Shown one piece after another: positions 17,432-25,177 of a DNA stretch of 64,000 nucleotides. This DNA is from Streptomyces showdoensis (lineage in GTDB: Bacteria; Actinomycetota; Actinomycetes; Streptomycetales; Streptomycetaceae). Numbering within the stretch: position 1 is the stretch's first letter; each line of letters opens with the position of its first letter. The notes beneath the pieces are model-generated. The model had not been told where the DNA came from and searched no databases. It was given only the letters and a program-made list of their open reading frames with translations. The translations under genes were made by a program, and so were the position numbers. The DNA lies in assembly GCF_039535475.1 (NCBI RefSeq), contig NZ_BAAAXG010000026.1:2723501-2787500 (forward strand), given 5' to 3'.

Positions 17432-17474
17432 GGGTGATCCGCCGCCAGGTCCGGCTTCCCCGGGCGGATCACCC
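17432..17474 (-). terminator. Hairpin overlapping the permease stop codon
   Basis: GGGTGATCCGCC (17432-17443) pairs perfectly with GGCGGATCACCC (17463-17474), a 12-bp stem with a 19-base loop that includes the permease stop codon. It probably ends the sugar-transporter transcript before the aspartate operon. It has no T tract, which is usual in Streptomyces. Confidence 0.55.
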
Positions 17475-18293
17475 CTTCACCGCGCCCCGCATCACCCCGC
17501 CCACGATCTGCCGCCCCAGCACGGCGAAGACCAGCAGCAGCGGCAGTGTCCCGAGCACCGCCCCCGCCATCACCACCGTCTGGTCCGGGACGTAGCCGCG
17601 CCCCAGCCCCGTCAGCGCCACCTGGACCGTCGGGTTCCCCGGCTGCGTCAGGACGAGCACCGGCCAGAAGAAGTCGTTCCACGCCGCCACGAAGGTCAGC
17701 GTGCCCAGCACCGCCATCGCCGGCCGCGCCGCCGGGAACACCACGTGCCACACCACCCGCAGCACCCCCGCCCCGTCCACCCGCGCCGCCTCCACCAGCT
17801 CGGCCGGCAGCGCCCGCAGCAGGTGCTGCCGCATGAAGAACACCCCGAACGCCGACACCAGGCCCGGCAGGATCACCGCCTGGAGCCCGTCCGTCCAGCG
17901 CAGCCGGGCGACCAGCAGGTACAGCGGGACCGCCCCCAGCTGCGGGGGGATCAGCATCGTCGCCACCACCAGGGCCAGCAGCGCGCCCCGGAAGCGGAAC
18001 CGCAGCCGGGCGAAGGCGAAGCCCGCCAGCGTCGACACCAGGACCGTGCCCGCCGCCACCGTCCCCGCCACCAGCAGCGTGTTCCCCAGCGCCGCGCCCA
18101 GACGGGCGTCGGTCCAGGCCACCGCCAGGTTCTCCGGCAGGTTCCGGCCGAAGCGCAGCGGCGGCCGGGTGCCCGCCAGCCGGGTCGACGTGCGGGAGGC
18201 CGCGACCGCCGCCCACAGCAGCGGTCCGAGCGAGACCGCCGCGAACACCACCAGCAGGGCGTACGTGCCCGGGCCGGCCTTCTCCGTGCGCAT
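17469..18293 (-). CDS. Carbohydrate ABC transporter permease (MalG/CebG type)
   Basis: A 274-residue permease with six predicted helices. The EAA loop, contacting the ATPase, is visible as AELVEAARVDGAGVLRVVWHVVFP at about residues 170-193. It is the second inner-membrane subunit of a CUT1-type sugar importer. ATG 18293 overlaps the stop of the upstream permease (ATGA), so the genes are coupled. No ATPase gene is nearby, so a shared ATPase such as MsiK elsewhere in the chromosome is expected. Confidence 0.88.
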   Translation of the reverse strand: MRTEKAGPGTYALLVVFAAVSLGPLLWAAVAASRTSTRLAGTRPPLRFGRNLPENLAVAWTDARLGAALGNTLLVAGTVAAGTVLVSTLAGFAFARLRFRFRGALLALVVATMLIPPQLGAVPLYLLVARLRWTDGLQAVILPGLVSAFGVFFMRQHLLRALPAELVEAARVDGAGVLRVVWHVVFPAARPAMAVLGTLTFVAAWNDFFWPVLVLTQPGNPTVQVALTGLGRGYVPDQTVVMAGAVLGTLPLLLVFAVLGRQIVGGVMRGAVKG

Positions 18294-19261
18294 CAGCCCG
18301 CCCTCCGGGCGCCCAGCAGCCGCGCCGCCCCGAACACCGCGCCCAGCGCCAGCAGCATCACCCAGGCGATCGCCGCGGCCCGCCCCAGGTGCAGGTTCAC
18401 CCAGCCCTGCTCGTACAGATAGAGCCCCAGCGTCTGGAACTGGTGGTCCGCCCCGCCGGTGGCCGCCGCCCCGGCGCCGAACAGCAGGGGCTCGCCGAAG
18501 AGCTGGGTCGTCCCGATCGTCGACACCACCACGGTGAACAGCAGCGCCGGCCGCAGCCCCGGCAGCGTGACGTGCACGAACTGCCGCCACCGTGACGCCC
18601 CGTCCAGGGCCGCCGCCTCGTACAGCTCGCGCGGCACCGTCTGCATCGCCGCCAGGTAGATCAGCGCGTTGTACCCGGTCCACCGCCACACCACGATCGC
18701 CGACACCGCCGCCTTCGAGGCCCACGGCCCGTTCTGCCAGTCCACCGGGGCCAGACCGGCCCCGCCCAGCACCCAGTTGACCGGGCCGTGCTCCCGCCCG
18801 AAGAGCAGCGCGAAGACCAGCGTCGCCGCGGCCACGGAGGTGGCGTACGGGGCGAGCGCCACCAGCCTGAAGAAGGCCCGCCCCCGCAGCCGTACGTCGA
18901 GGAGGTGCGCCATGCCCAGCGCGAGCAGCAACTGGGGGACGGTCGACAGGACCCCGATGGTGAAGGTGTTGCCGAGCGCGTTCCAGAAGAACGGGTCGTC
19001 CAGCAGCCGGGTGTAGTTCCGCAGCCCCACCCACCGCCGCTCGTCCGGCGCGGTCAGCTCCACCCGGTGCAGCGAGGCCCAGCCGGTGTACAGCAGCGGG
19101 AACAGCCCGAAGGCGCCGAAGAGCAGGAAGAAGGGGGCGACGAGCCCGTACGGGGCCCAGCGCGCCGCCCCGCGCGCCCGGCGCCGTACGGCGGGCGCGT
19201 GCTCGCCCGGCGCGTGCTCGCCCGGCGCGGCGGCGGGCAGGGCCCCGGCCTCGCTGGTCAC
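18293..19261 (-). CDS. Carbohydrate ABC transporter permease (MalF/CebF type)
   Basis: A 322-residue permease. A cytoplasmic N-terminal tail of about 35 residues contains a GEHAP repeat and arginines. The first helix begins near WAPYGLVAPFFLLFG, and the EAA loop is RELYEAAALDGASRWRQFVHVTLP. It pairs with the downstream MalG-type subunit. GTG 19261 begins 4 bases after the stop of the binding-protein gene, so all three genes are one operon. The substrate is likely an oligosaccharide. Confidence 0.88.
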   Translation of the reverse strand: MTSEAGALPAAAPGEHAPGEHAPAVRRRARGAARWAPYGLVAPFFLLFGAFGLFPLLYTGWASLHRVELTAPDERRWVGLRNYTRLLDDPFFWNALGNTFTIGVLSTVPQLLLALGMAHLLDVRLRGRAFFRLVALAPYATSVAAATLVFALLFGREHGPVNWVLGGAGLAPVDWQNGPWASKAAVSAIVVWRWTGYNALIYLAAMQTVPRELYEAAALDGASRWRQFVHVTLPGLRPALLFTVVVSTIGTTQLFGEPLLFGAGAAATGGADHQFQTLGLYLYEQGWVNLHLGRAAAIAWVMLLALGAVFGAARLLGARRAG

Positions 19262-19265
19262 CCCG

Positions 19266-20594
19266 TCACCGGTCCAGCGCGTTGTCGATCGACCTCAGCA
19301 CGCCCGCCCAGGCCTCGTCCGGGTCGCGCCCCGACTGCTCGACCTGGAGCATCCCGCCGTCGGACAGGTGCTGGGCGACCAGCCCCTCCTTGGGGCCGAC
19401 CGGGGCGCGGGGGACGCCCAGCGCCGCCGCCGTGAAGATCGCGCCCACCGGGGCGTCGCCGAAGTAGGGGTGGCGGGCCGCCGCCACGACGGGCAGCGCC
19501 AGGGCCGCCGAGGCGCTCGGGAAGCTGCCCCGGCGCTCGAAGAGCCGGGCCTGCTGGGCGGGCGCGGTCAGCCAGGCCGCGAGCCGGACCGCCTCGGCGC
19601 GGTGCCGCCCGGCCGACGGGACGACGAGGAAGGAGCCGCCCCGGTTGCCGGAGCGCGGCGCCGCGGCCACGTCCCAGCGGCCGCGGCCGGCCGGACCCGC
19701 CTTGTCCTCGATGTAGCCGAGCATCCAGGCCGGGCAGACGACGGTCGCGAAGCCGCCGTCGGCGAAGCCGTGGTCCCAGCCGGGGGTGAACTGCTGCAGC
19801 CGGGCGGTCAGTCCGTGCCGGGCGAAGGCCGCCCCGAGGTCCCAGGCCTCCCGCACGGCCGGGTTGGAGCCGACGACGAGCTCGCCCCGCCCGTCGTAGA
19901 ACCGCAGCGGCGCCCCGACCAGGACCGCCGCCATCACCCCGGAGGCCGAGTCGGTGAACGCCACCCCCTTCGGGGCCCGCGCGGCGAACCGCCGCCCCAC
20001 CTCCAGGAACCGGCGCCAGTCCCCGGCCCACAGCCGCCCGACGGCCTCCCGGTCGGTGGGCAGCCCGGCCCGGGCGAACAGGTCCTTGCGGTAGCAGACG
20101 GCCTGCGGCCCGATGTCCGTGCCGAGCGCGACCGTGCGCCCGTCCCGGCCGGTGCCCTGGGCCCACTTCCACGGCAGGAACGCCTCCCGCTCGACCCCGG
20201 GCGCCGCCCCCAGGTCCTCCAGGCGGTGCCCCTGGGTGGTGACCACCTCGGCGATGTTGCCGACCTCGACGGCCTGCACGTCGGCGAGGCCGGAGCCGGT
20301 GACGAGGTGGGTGATCAGCTGCGGGTAGTAGTTCTCGTTGCGCTCCACGGAGCTCTGCCGGACGGCGACGTCCGGGTGCAGCCGCATGTACGCGTCGTAG
20401 AGCCCGGCCTCCTTCAGCCCGAAGCTGCCGAACACCCCGACGGTGAGGGTGACCGGTCGCTCCCCGCCCGCCCCGGCGTCCCGCGCCCGGGCAGGACCGG
20501 GCGGGTCGCTCGCGCAGCCGGCGGAGAGTCCCGCGGCCAGCAGCAGTGCCAGGGCGATCCCGTACCGGCCCGCCCGCCTCCGCCCGCTCCCCAT
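19266..20594 (-). CDS. Extracellular sugar-binding lipoprotein of an ABC importer (CebE-like)
   Basis: A 442-residue lipoprotein. The signal peptide ends in the lipobox LSAGC with Cys27 as lipidation site. The mature part has the family 1 solute-binding fold (LTVGVFGSFGLKEAGLYDAY at about 50-69, SGLADVQAVEVG near 100). From memory the sequence style and its place beside orn resemble the cellobiose/cellotriose binding protein CebE of Streptomyces. However, the LacI-type regulator and beta-glucosidase expected around a ceb operon are absent here, so the ligand is uncertain. Confidence 0.82.
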   Translation of the reverse strand: MGSGRRRAGRYGIALALLLAAGLSAGCASDPPGPARARDAGAGGERPVTLTVGVFGSFGLKEAGLYDAYMRLHPDVAVRQSSVERNENYYPQLITHLVTGSGLADVQAVEVGNIAEVVTTQGHRLEDLGAAPGVEREAFLPWKWAQGTGRDGRTVALGTDIGPQAVCYRKDLFARAGLPTDREAVGRLWAGDWRRFLEVGRRFAARAPKGVAFTDSASGVMAAVLVGAPLRFYDGRGELVVGSNPAVREAWDLGAAFARHGLTARLQQFTPGWDHGFADGGFATVVCPAWMLGYIEDKAGPAGRGRWDVAAAPRSGNRGGSFLVVPSAGRHRAEAVRLAAWLTAPAQQARLFERRGSFPSASAALALPVVAAARHPYFGDAPVGAIFTAAALGVPRAPVGPKEGLVAQHLSDGGMLQVEQSGRDPDEAWAGVLRSIDNALDR

Positions 20595-20613
20595 GGGCCC
20601 CGACCGTACCGGC

Positions 20614-20633
20614 GCCCGGCCGCGCGGCCGGGC
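20614..20633. promoter_or_regulatory. Perfect 20-bp palindrome in front of the sugar-importer operon
   Basis: GCCCGGCCGCGCGGCCGGGC is a perfect palindrome whose near edge is 20 bases from the lipoprotein start codon. It could be an operator for an unlinked LacI/GntR repressor or a hairpin in the 5' leader. Such GC palindromes also arise by chance in this composition. Confidence 0.4.
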
Positions 20634-20691
20634 GGCAGCTCGCCGGGCGGGCGGGAACTCACCCGCACGGGTGCCGCAGGGCCCTCACGAC

Positions 20692-20729
20692 GACGAAGGC
20701 CCCGGTTCTTTCGAACCGGGGCCTTCGTC
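20692..20729 (-). terminator. Strong hairpin downstream of tRNA-His
   Basis: A 17-bp perfect stem (20692-20708 with 20713-20729) and a 4-base loop, five bases beyond the tRNA 3' end on the minus strand. It is the clearest terminator in the window and would separate the tRNA from the sugar operon. Confidence 0.85.
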
Positions 20730-20734
20730 ATCAG

Positions 20735-20808
20735 GGTGAGTAACGGGACTCGAACCCGCGACATCCTGGACCACAACCAGGTGCTCTACCAGCTGAGCTA
20801 TACCCACC
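20735..20808 (-). tRNA. tRNA-His (anticodon GTG)
   Basis: The minus strand folds as a cloverleaf: acceptor GTGGGTA with TACTCAC, D arm TAGCTCAGCTGGTAGAGCA, anticodon stem CCTGG/CCAGG around loop TTGTGGT (anticodon GTG), and T arm with GGTTCGAACCC. The base before position 1 is an encoded G facing C73, the extra G-1:C73 pair specific to histidine tRNAs. The 3' CCA is not fully encoded. Confidence 0.95.
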
Positions 20809-20912
20809 ACGACCGGCGGTTTTCCCGAAGGTTTCCCCGACCGGCCGAGAAGAAGTCTACAGGGTGTTTGAGGGTGCTCGCGCCCGCGTTGTTCGAAGGG
20901 CGCGAGCGGGGC

Positions 20913-21515
20913 TCATTCCGCGGGGACGACGTGCTTGGCGGCGATCTGCTTCGCGGTCTCCGAGTCGGGTCCGGGCTGCGGGACGAAGACCGCCTCGCGG
21001 TAGTAGCGCAGCTCGGCGATGGACTCGCGGATGTCGGCGAGGGCCCGGTGGTTGCCGTTCTTCTCCGGACTGTTGAAGTACGCCCTCGGGTACCAGCGGC
21101 GGGCCAGCTCCTTGACCGAGGACACATCGACGATCCGGTAGTGGAGGTGCTTCTCCAGTGCCGGCATGTCACGGGCCAGGAAGCCGCGGTCGGTGGAGAC
21201 CGAGTTCCCGCACAGCGGGGCCTTGCCGGGCTCCTTCACGTGCTCGCGGATGTAGGCGAGCACCTGGGCCTCGGCGTCGGCGAGGGTGGTGCCCTCGGCG
21301 AGCGCGTCGAGGAGGCCGGAGGAGGTGTGCATCTCGCGCACGATCTCCGGCATCGTCTCCAGGGCCGCGTCCGGCGGGCGGATCACGATGTCCACGCCGT
21401 CGCCGAGCACGTTCAGTTCCGAGTCGGTGACCAGCGCGGCCACCTCGATGAGTGCGTCGTCCGTCAGCGAGAGCCCGGTCATCTCGCAGTCGATCCACAC
21501 CATGCGATCGTTCAT
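20913..21515 (-). CDS. orn: Oligoribonuclease
   Basis: A 200-residue DEDDh-family 3'-5' exoribonuclease that degrades 2-5-mer RNAs, including pGpG from cyclic-di-GMP turnover. Catalytic residues are visible: Asp9 and Glu11 in WIDCEMTGL, a middle Asp in STDRGF, and His/Asp in [11 protein letters not shown]. Length is slightly above the bacterial norm of about 180 because of a C-terminal tail ([17 protein letters not shown]). It lies 120 bases downstream of adpA on the same strand, the conserved Streptomyces adpA-ornA arrangement, with a hairpin between the two. Confidence 0.96.
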   Translation of the reverse strand: MNDRMVWIDCEMTGLSLTDDALIEVAALVTDSELNVLGDGVDIVIRPPDAALETMPEIVREMHTSSGLLDALAEGTTLADAEAQVLAYIREHVKEPGKAPLCGNSVSTDRGFLARDMPALEKHLHYRIVDVSSVKELARRWYPRAYFNSPEKNGNHRALADIRESIAELRYYREAVFVPQPGPDSETAKQIAAKHVVPAE

Positions 21516-21556
21516 GCGTCCTACCTTAGGGGGTGTCCCCCTGCCCGGGGGATGCC

Positions 21557-21593
21557 CGACGGGCCCCCGGGGAGGTGTCCCGGGGGCCCGTCG
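21557..21593 (-). terminator. Hairpin between adpA and orn
   Basis: A perfect 15-bp stem (21557-21571 with 21579-21593) lies 42 bases beyond the adpA stop codon, inside the 120-base gap before orn. It probably ends or attenuates adpA transcription, with orn then needing its own promoter in the remaining 40 bases. Confidence 0.65.
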
Positions 21594-21635
21594 GTTTCTC
21601 GGTGCGCGGCTTGTGGCGGCGCGGTACGGGGTGGC

Positions 21636-22808
21636 CTACGGCGCGCTGCGCTGGCCCGGCAGGGCCGCCCGGCCGTGGGCGAAGGCGTCCGACGGCAGCT
21701 TGCCCGGCTCCAGCGGGCTCACCGGCCGGCGCGGCCCGGCACCGACCTGAGCCGGCACGACCGCGTCGAGGACCGCGGCCCCGCCGTCGCCCTGCGGACG
21801 CCTGGCCCGGTACGCCGCCCGGTAGGCGGCCGGCGAGGAGCCGAGCTGGCGCCGGAAGTGGCCGCGCAGTGCCACCGGGGAGCGGAAGCCGCAGCGGCCC
21901 GCGACCTCGTCGACCGAGTAGTCGGAGGTCTCCAGGAGCCGCTGTGCCTGGAGCACCCGCTGGGTGATCAGCCACTGCAGCGGGGCGGAGCCCGTCAGCG
22001 AGCGGAACCGGCGGTCGAAGGTCCGCCGTGACATGTACGCACGGGCCGCCAGGGTCTCCACGTCGAACTGCTCGTGGAGGTGCTCCAGCGCCCAGGCGAC
22101 GACCTCGGCCAGCGGGTCGGCGCCGATCTCTTCGGGTAAAGACCTGTCGAGGTAGCGCTCCTGACCGCCGCTGCGCCGCGGCGGGACGACCAGCCGGCGC
22201 GCCAGGGCGCCCGCGGCCTCCGTGCCGTGGTCGGTCCGCACGATGTGCAGGCAGAGGTCGATGCCGGCCGCCGTGCCCGCGGAGGTCAGCACGTCGCCGT
22301 CGTCGACGAAGAGCTCCCGCGGGTCCACGTGGACCGACGGATAGCGCTTGGCGAGCGTCGGCGCGTACATCCAGTGCGTGGTCGCCGGGCGGCCGTCGAG
22401 CAGGCCGGCCGCGGCGAGGACGAAGGCCCCCGTGCAGAGGCCGACGATGCGCGCGCCCTCCTCGTGCGCCCGGCGGAGCGCTTCGAGCGCCTCCGGGGGC
22501 GGCGGCGAGGTGATCGAGCGCCAGGCCGGCACGACGACGGTGCCGGCGCGGCTGATGGCCTCCAGGCCGTACGGCGCGGTGAGTTCGAGTCCCCCTGTGG
22601 TCCGCAGGGGGCCGTCCTCGCCGGCGCACACGAGGAGCCGGTAGCGTGGCACCCCCGCGTCCTGACGGTCGATGCCGAACACGGAGAGCGGGATGGAGCT
22701 CTCGAAGATGGGCCCACCGCTGAACAGCAGTACCGCGACGACTTCGCGACGGCGGCGCCCGGACAGCTTCCGTGCCGCCTCCGGTGCGACGGAGTGGTCC
22801 TGGCTCAT
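21636..22808 (-). CDS. adpA: AdpA, AraC/XylS-family global regulator of development and secondary metabolism
   Basis: A 390-residue protein. Residues about 20-210 form a DJ-1/PfpI-like dimerisation domain (VAVLLFSGGPIFESS, GLCTGAFVLAAAGLLDGR), and about 230-330 the AraC-type double helix-turn-helix (LAARAYMSRRTFDRRFRSLTG, VAGRCGFRSPVALRGHFRRQLG). Known AdpA proteins activate hundreds of genes at TGGCSNGWWY sites. Leu224 is encoded by TTA, placing translation under the bldA tRNA as known for this gene. GAGGGGGG precedes ATG 22808. The divergent tail after residue 345 is normal. Confidence 0.96.
   Translation of the reverse strand: MSQDHSVAPEAARKLSGRRRREVVAVLLFSGGPIFESSIPLSVFGIDRQDAGVPRYRLLVCAGEDGPLRTTGGLELTAPYGLEAISRAGTVVVPAWRSITSPPPPEALEALRRAHEEGARIVGLCTGAFVLAAAGLLDGRPATTHWMYAPTLAKRYPSVHVDPRELFVDDGDVLTSAGTAAGIDLCLHIVRTDHGTEAAGALARRLVVPPRRSGGQERYLDRSLPEEIGADPLAEVVAWALEHLHEQFDVETLAARAYMSRRTFDRRFRSLTGSAPLQWLITQRVLQAQRLLETSDYSVDEVAGRCGFRSPVALRGHFRRQLGSSPAAYRAAYRARRPQGDGGAAVLDAVVPAQVGAGPRRPVSPLEPGKLPSDAFAHGRAALPGQRSAP
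22137..22139 (-). promoter_or_regulatory. TTA codon in adpA (bldA control point)
   Basis: Read on the minus strand this is the in-frame Leu codon TTA in the block RSLPEEIG, between the dimerisation and DNA-binding domains. In Streptomyces TTA is read only by the bldA tRNA, which accumulates late, so AdpA synthesis is expected to depend on it. Confidence 0.93.
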
Positions 22809-23115
22809 GACGCTAAGCCCCCCTCGGTGTTGGCGTCTCCCTGGTCGTGTCGCTGTGCCACGTTTCCCCTCGGTTTTGCACGAGACCCCAGTCTTCGGTA
22901 CCCATGATCGAATCTACTGCGTCCCGTGCCGCCGGCGTGACAAGTTCTCCGCCCGGCGGATTGTCGACATGGCCACTTGGCGTGAAGCGTTCGATCGGTC
23001 GATGCAGTCCAGAGCGGTGCGGCCAAGCACTACGCGGGTTGAGTGGTCTTCGGCCAGGGGGTCACCGGTAGCCGGAACTTGGCTGAAAACATATGGGAAT
23101 CGCCGTACGACCCTG
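22809..23115. promoter_or_regulatory. adpA upstream region, no gene
   Basis: This 307-base gap has lower GC than its flanks and no frame with coding bias. It should hold the adpA promoter and leader. On the minus strand TAGATT (complement of 22911-22916) resembles a -10 element, but I cannot fix a -35 partner. Autoregulatory AdpA sites are expected from other species and were not located with confidence. Confidence 0.5.
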
Positions 23116-23469
23116 TCAACTCCGAGGGTGTCCAGGCTCAGTACGCGGGCGCACGCGCTCGGCACGCAACCCATTTTCCGAGCGCCGGAGCAACACCCGG
23201 CAGGCCGCCGTCACGGCGGCGAGCCCCAGGGCGGTGCCGGCCGCGCCTCCGAGGGAGGTCCCGTAGACCACGAGGACGACCGGGACGAGCACGCAGCAGA
23301 AGACCGCCCAGCGCACCACGTCGCTCGCCGCGTCCGGCCCGGGGGCGCCCGGTCCCTCCGCCGCCGTCGCCCGGCGGCGCCCGCGCGGGACGGGGGGCCG
23401 GGCGGCGGCGGAGGGGGCGGCGGGGGCGTCGGCGGGCGCGACGGCGGCGGAGGGCGAGGGTGCGGGCAC
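23116..23469 (-). CDS. Small membrane protein of unknown function
   Basis: A 117-residue protein. The first 50 residues are Ala/Pro-rich and disordered, then one or two hydrophobic helices follow (WAVFCCVLVPVVLVVYGTSLGG and AGTALGLAAVTAACRVLL), and a charged arginine-rich cytoplasmic tail ends it. I do not recognise a family. GTG 23469 has AGGGAG about 10 bases upstream; longer readings of the frame have weak codon bias. It precedes adpA on the same strand, separated by the 307-base adpA promoter region. Confidence 0.6.
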   Translation of the reverse strand: MPAPSPSAAVAPADAPAAPSAAARPPVPRGRRRATAAEGPGAPGPDAASDVVRWAVFCCVLVPVVLVVYGTSLGGAAGTALGLAAVTAACRVLLRRSENGLRAERVRPRTEPGHPRS

Positions 23470-23788
23470 GGGCGGACTCCCTGCGACGGTGGCGTGACCT
23501 GTGGGAACGAGGAACGGAACGTTCCGGTCACTGCCGGGGGCGTCCGTTTGGCCCCCGTCCGGACACCTGTAGGGCACAAGCGGCATTGCGCTTCGGCGCG
23601 GGGCTCGTGCATGCTCCCTGGAACGCCGTACGGGCGTCCGGCGGCACCCCTGGGCACGGGAGGAGTGCGGCCGTACCCTTGGGGGTATGGGCTTGGGAAG
23701 ATGATTCCCGGACACAGCTCAGCCGCCAACCGTTGTTCCGCCTCCCCTTTCCGTCCCTCCCAAGAGGACTCTCTTCGCCGAGACACCG
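23470..23788. other. Intergenic region between divergent genes
   Basis: This 319-base gap holds promoters for the small membrane gene and the stress-protein gene. A perfect 12-bp palindrome, CGGAACGTTCCG, lies at 23515-23526, with a partial repeat GGAACG just before it. The rest has no coding bias and no repeat that I can see. Confidence 0.5.
23515..23526. promoter_or_regulatory. Palindrome CGGAACGTTCCG, candidate operator
   Basis: A perfect 12-bp inverted repeat sits 46 bases upstream of the small membrane protein's start codon and 263 bases from the stress-protein start. It is AT-richer than its surroundings, and a third GGAACG copy precedes it. No known factor is assigned. Confidence 0.35.
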
Positions 23789-24310
23789 ATGGCCGGTCAC
23801 GAATTCCCCGAACCCGCGGACCGCAAGCGCGTCGCCGACTCCACGGTCGACCCCCTCGCGGTGGAACAGCCACGTCACGCCTGCGATCCGGCCTTCCGGC
23901 ACGGAGTCGTCGTCGGCTTCGACGGATCCACGTCGAGTGAGCGCGCCCTCGCCTACGCGATCGGCATGGCCCGTCGCTCGGCGTCGGGCCTGATCATCGT
24001 GCACGTCGCCAACCGGCTGCCCACCACCGTGTGGGCCGGCTGCGAACCGCCGGTCTTCGTCGACGTGCCGGACCACCGCACCGAGGTCCTCGGCCTGGAG
24101 CTCGCCTGTGCCGAGCACCTCTCCGAGGTGCCCTGGATCCTGGTCGAGCGCGGCGGGGACATCTGCCACGAGCTGGAGGAGGTCGGCAAGGAGTACGCGG
24201 CCGACGCCATCGTGGTCGGCTCGACCCACGGCATCGTCGGCCGGATCTTCGGCTCGGTGGCCGGCCGGCTCGCGCGCCGCGCGCAGCGTCCGGTCGTCGT
24301 CATCCCGTAG
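23789..24310 (+). CDS. Universal stress protein (UspA family)
   Basis: A 173-residue protein with one Usp domain. The first strand and nucleotide contact begin at GVVVGFDGSTSSERAL (residues about 39-54), and the ATP-binding signature is in the C-terminal GIVGRIFGSVAGRLARRAQRPVVVIP. An N-terminal extension of about 35 polar residues is unlike short Usp proteins. It probably senses ATP or binds partners under stress. The start ATG 23789 has only a weak ribosome site. It is followed by a transporter gene 174 bases downstream. Confidence 0.87.
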   Translation: MAGHEFPEPADRKRVADSTVDPLAVEQPRHACDPAFRHGVVVGFDGSTSSERALAYAIGMARRSASGLIIVHVANRLPTTVWAGCEPPVFVDVPDHRTEVLGLELACAEHLSEVPWILVERGGDICHELEEVGKEYAADAIVVGSTHGIVGRIFGSVAGRLARRAQRPVVVIP

Positions 24311-24484
24311 GCCCGGCGGCGTCGCGTCCCGTGTCGCCGTCACATCGGCATCTGCTTCAACTCCCTTGATCCGGCCAATATTTCGGCCTTCGTCAGGTGA
24401 ATTGTGCGCTTGTGAAGGGTACATAAAGACCACCGGAACAAAGTGGCCCAAGCAGCACAACTGCGCACCTGAAGGGAGCCCGCC

Positions 24485-25048
24485 GTGTCCAATGAAGCCG
24501 CCGCGGGAAACACCACCGCCACGCTCGGAAACCTCGCCCTCGGACTGACCCTGCTCGCCTTCGGCATCGGATCCACCGGCGTGATCGACCACGTCGGCCC
24601 CTCCGACGCCGCCGGTCTCGCCACCTTCGTCGGAGGCGTCGCCCTGTTCCTCGTCGGCCTGCTCGCCCTGCGCGCCGGCGACGCCGGCACGGGCACGGCG
24701 TACTCGGCGCTCGGCGCCTTCTGGTTCACCTGGGGCACCGGCGTCGGCGGCGACGGCTCGTCCGAGGCCGCCGGGCTGTTCCTGCTGCTGTGGGCGCTGC
24801 TCGCGCTCACCCTGACCCTCGCGGCCGGCGGCAGCGGGCTCTTCGGGCAGGGCGTGTACGGGCTGCTGTTCGTCGCGCTGCTGCTCCTCGGCATCGGCGC
24901 CCTCGCCGACAACGCGGGCCTCGACAAGGCGGGCGGCTGGGTCGCCGCGGTCGCCGGGCTCGCCGCCTGGTACGGCGCCACGGCCGCGGTGGCGGGCTGG
25001 CCCACGTCCGTGGCCCGCGCCGGCCGCGGGGCGGCGGCCGCGAGCTGA
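24485..25048 (+). CDS. GPR1/FUN34/YaaH (acetate/succinate transporter) family membrane protein
   Basis: A 187-residue protein with six hydrophobic helices and almost no loops, the size and layout of the AceTr family. Its N-terminal TATLGNLALGLTLLAFG corresponds loosely to the family's NPAPLGL helix start, but the exact motif is not kept, so substrate assignment is uncertain. GTG 24485 follows AAGGGAG. A strong terminator follows the stop codon by 17 bases. Confidence 0.75.
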   Translation: MSNEAAAGNTTATLGNLALGLTLLAFGIGSTGVIDHVGPSDAAGLATFVGGVALFLVGLLALRAGDAGTGTAYSALGAFWFTWGTGVGGDGSSEAAGLFLLLWALLALTLTLAAGGSGLFGQGVYGLLFVALLLLGIGALADNAGLDKAGGWVAAVAGLAAWYGATAAVAGWPTSVARAGRGAAAAS

Positions 25049-25065
25049 GCCCTCTCCGAGAAGAG

Positions 25066-25104
25066 CAGCGGTCCCCGTGCACCTGGGATGCACGGGGACC
25101 GCTG
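25066..25104. terminator. Strong hairpin between convergent transporter and glmS genes
   Basis: CAGCGGTCCCCGTGCA (25066-25081) pairs perfectly with 25089-25104 across a 7-base loop. It lies after the transporter stop and before the glmS stop on the other strand, so it may serve both. Confidence 0.8.
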
Positions 25105-25177
25105 TGGTGTCCGGCCGAGCCTCGCGGGGGACAGGCCCACGAGGTGCGGGGCTCCGGGGGACAGGCCCGGGGCGCCG

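Noticed and set aside
19086..22031. A plus-strand open frame of about 980 codons
   Set aside because: It runs through the sugar importer, tRNA-His, orn and part of adpA in antisense. The real genes are strongly supported on the other strand.
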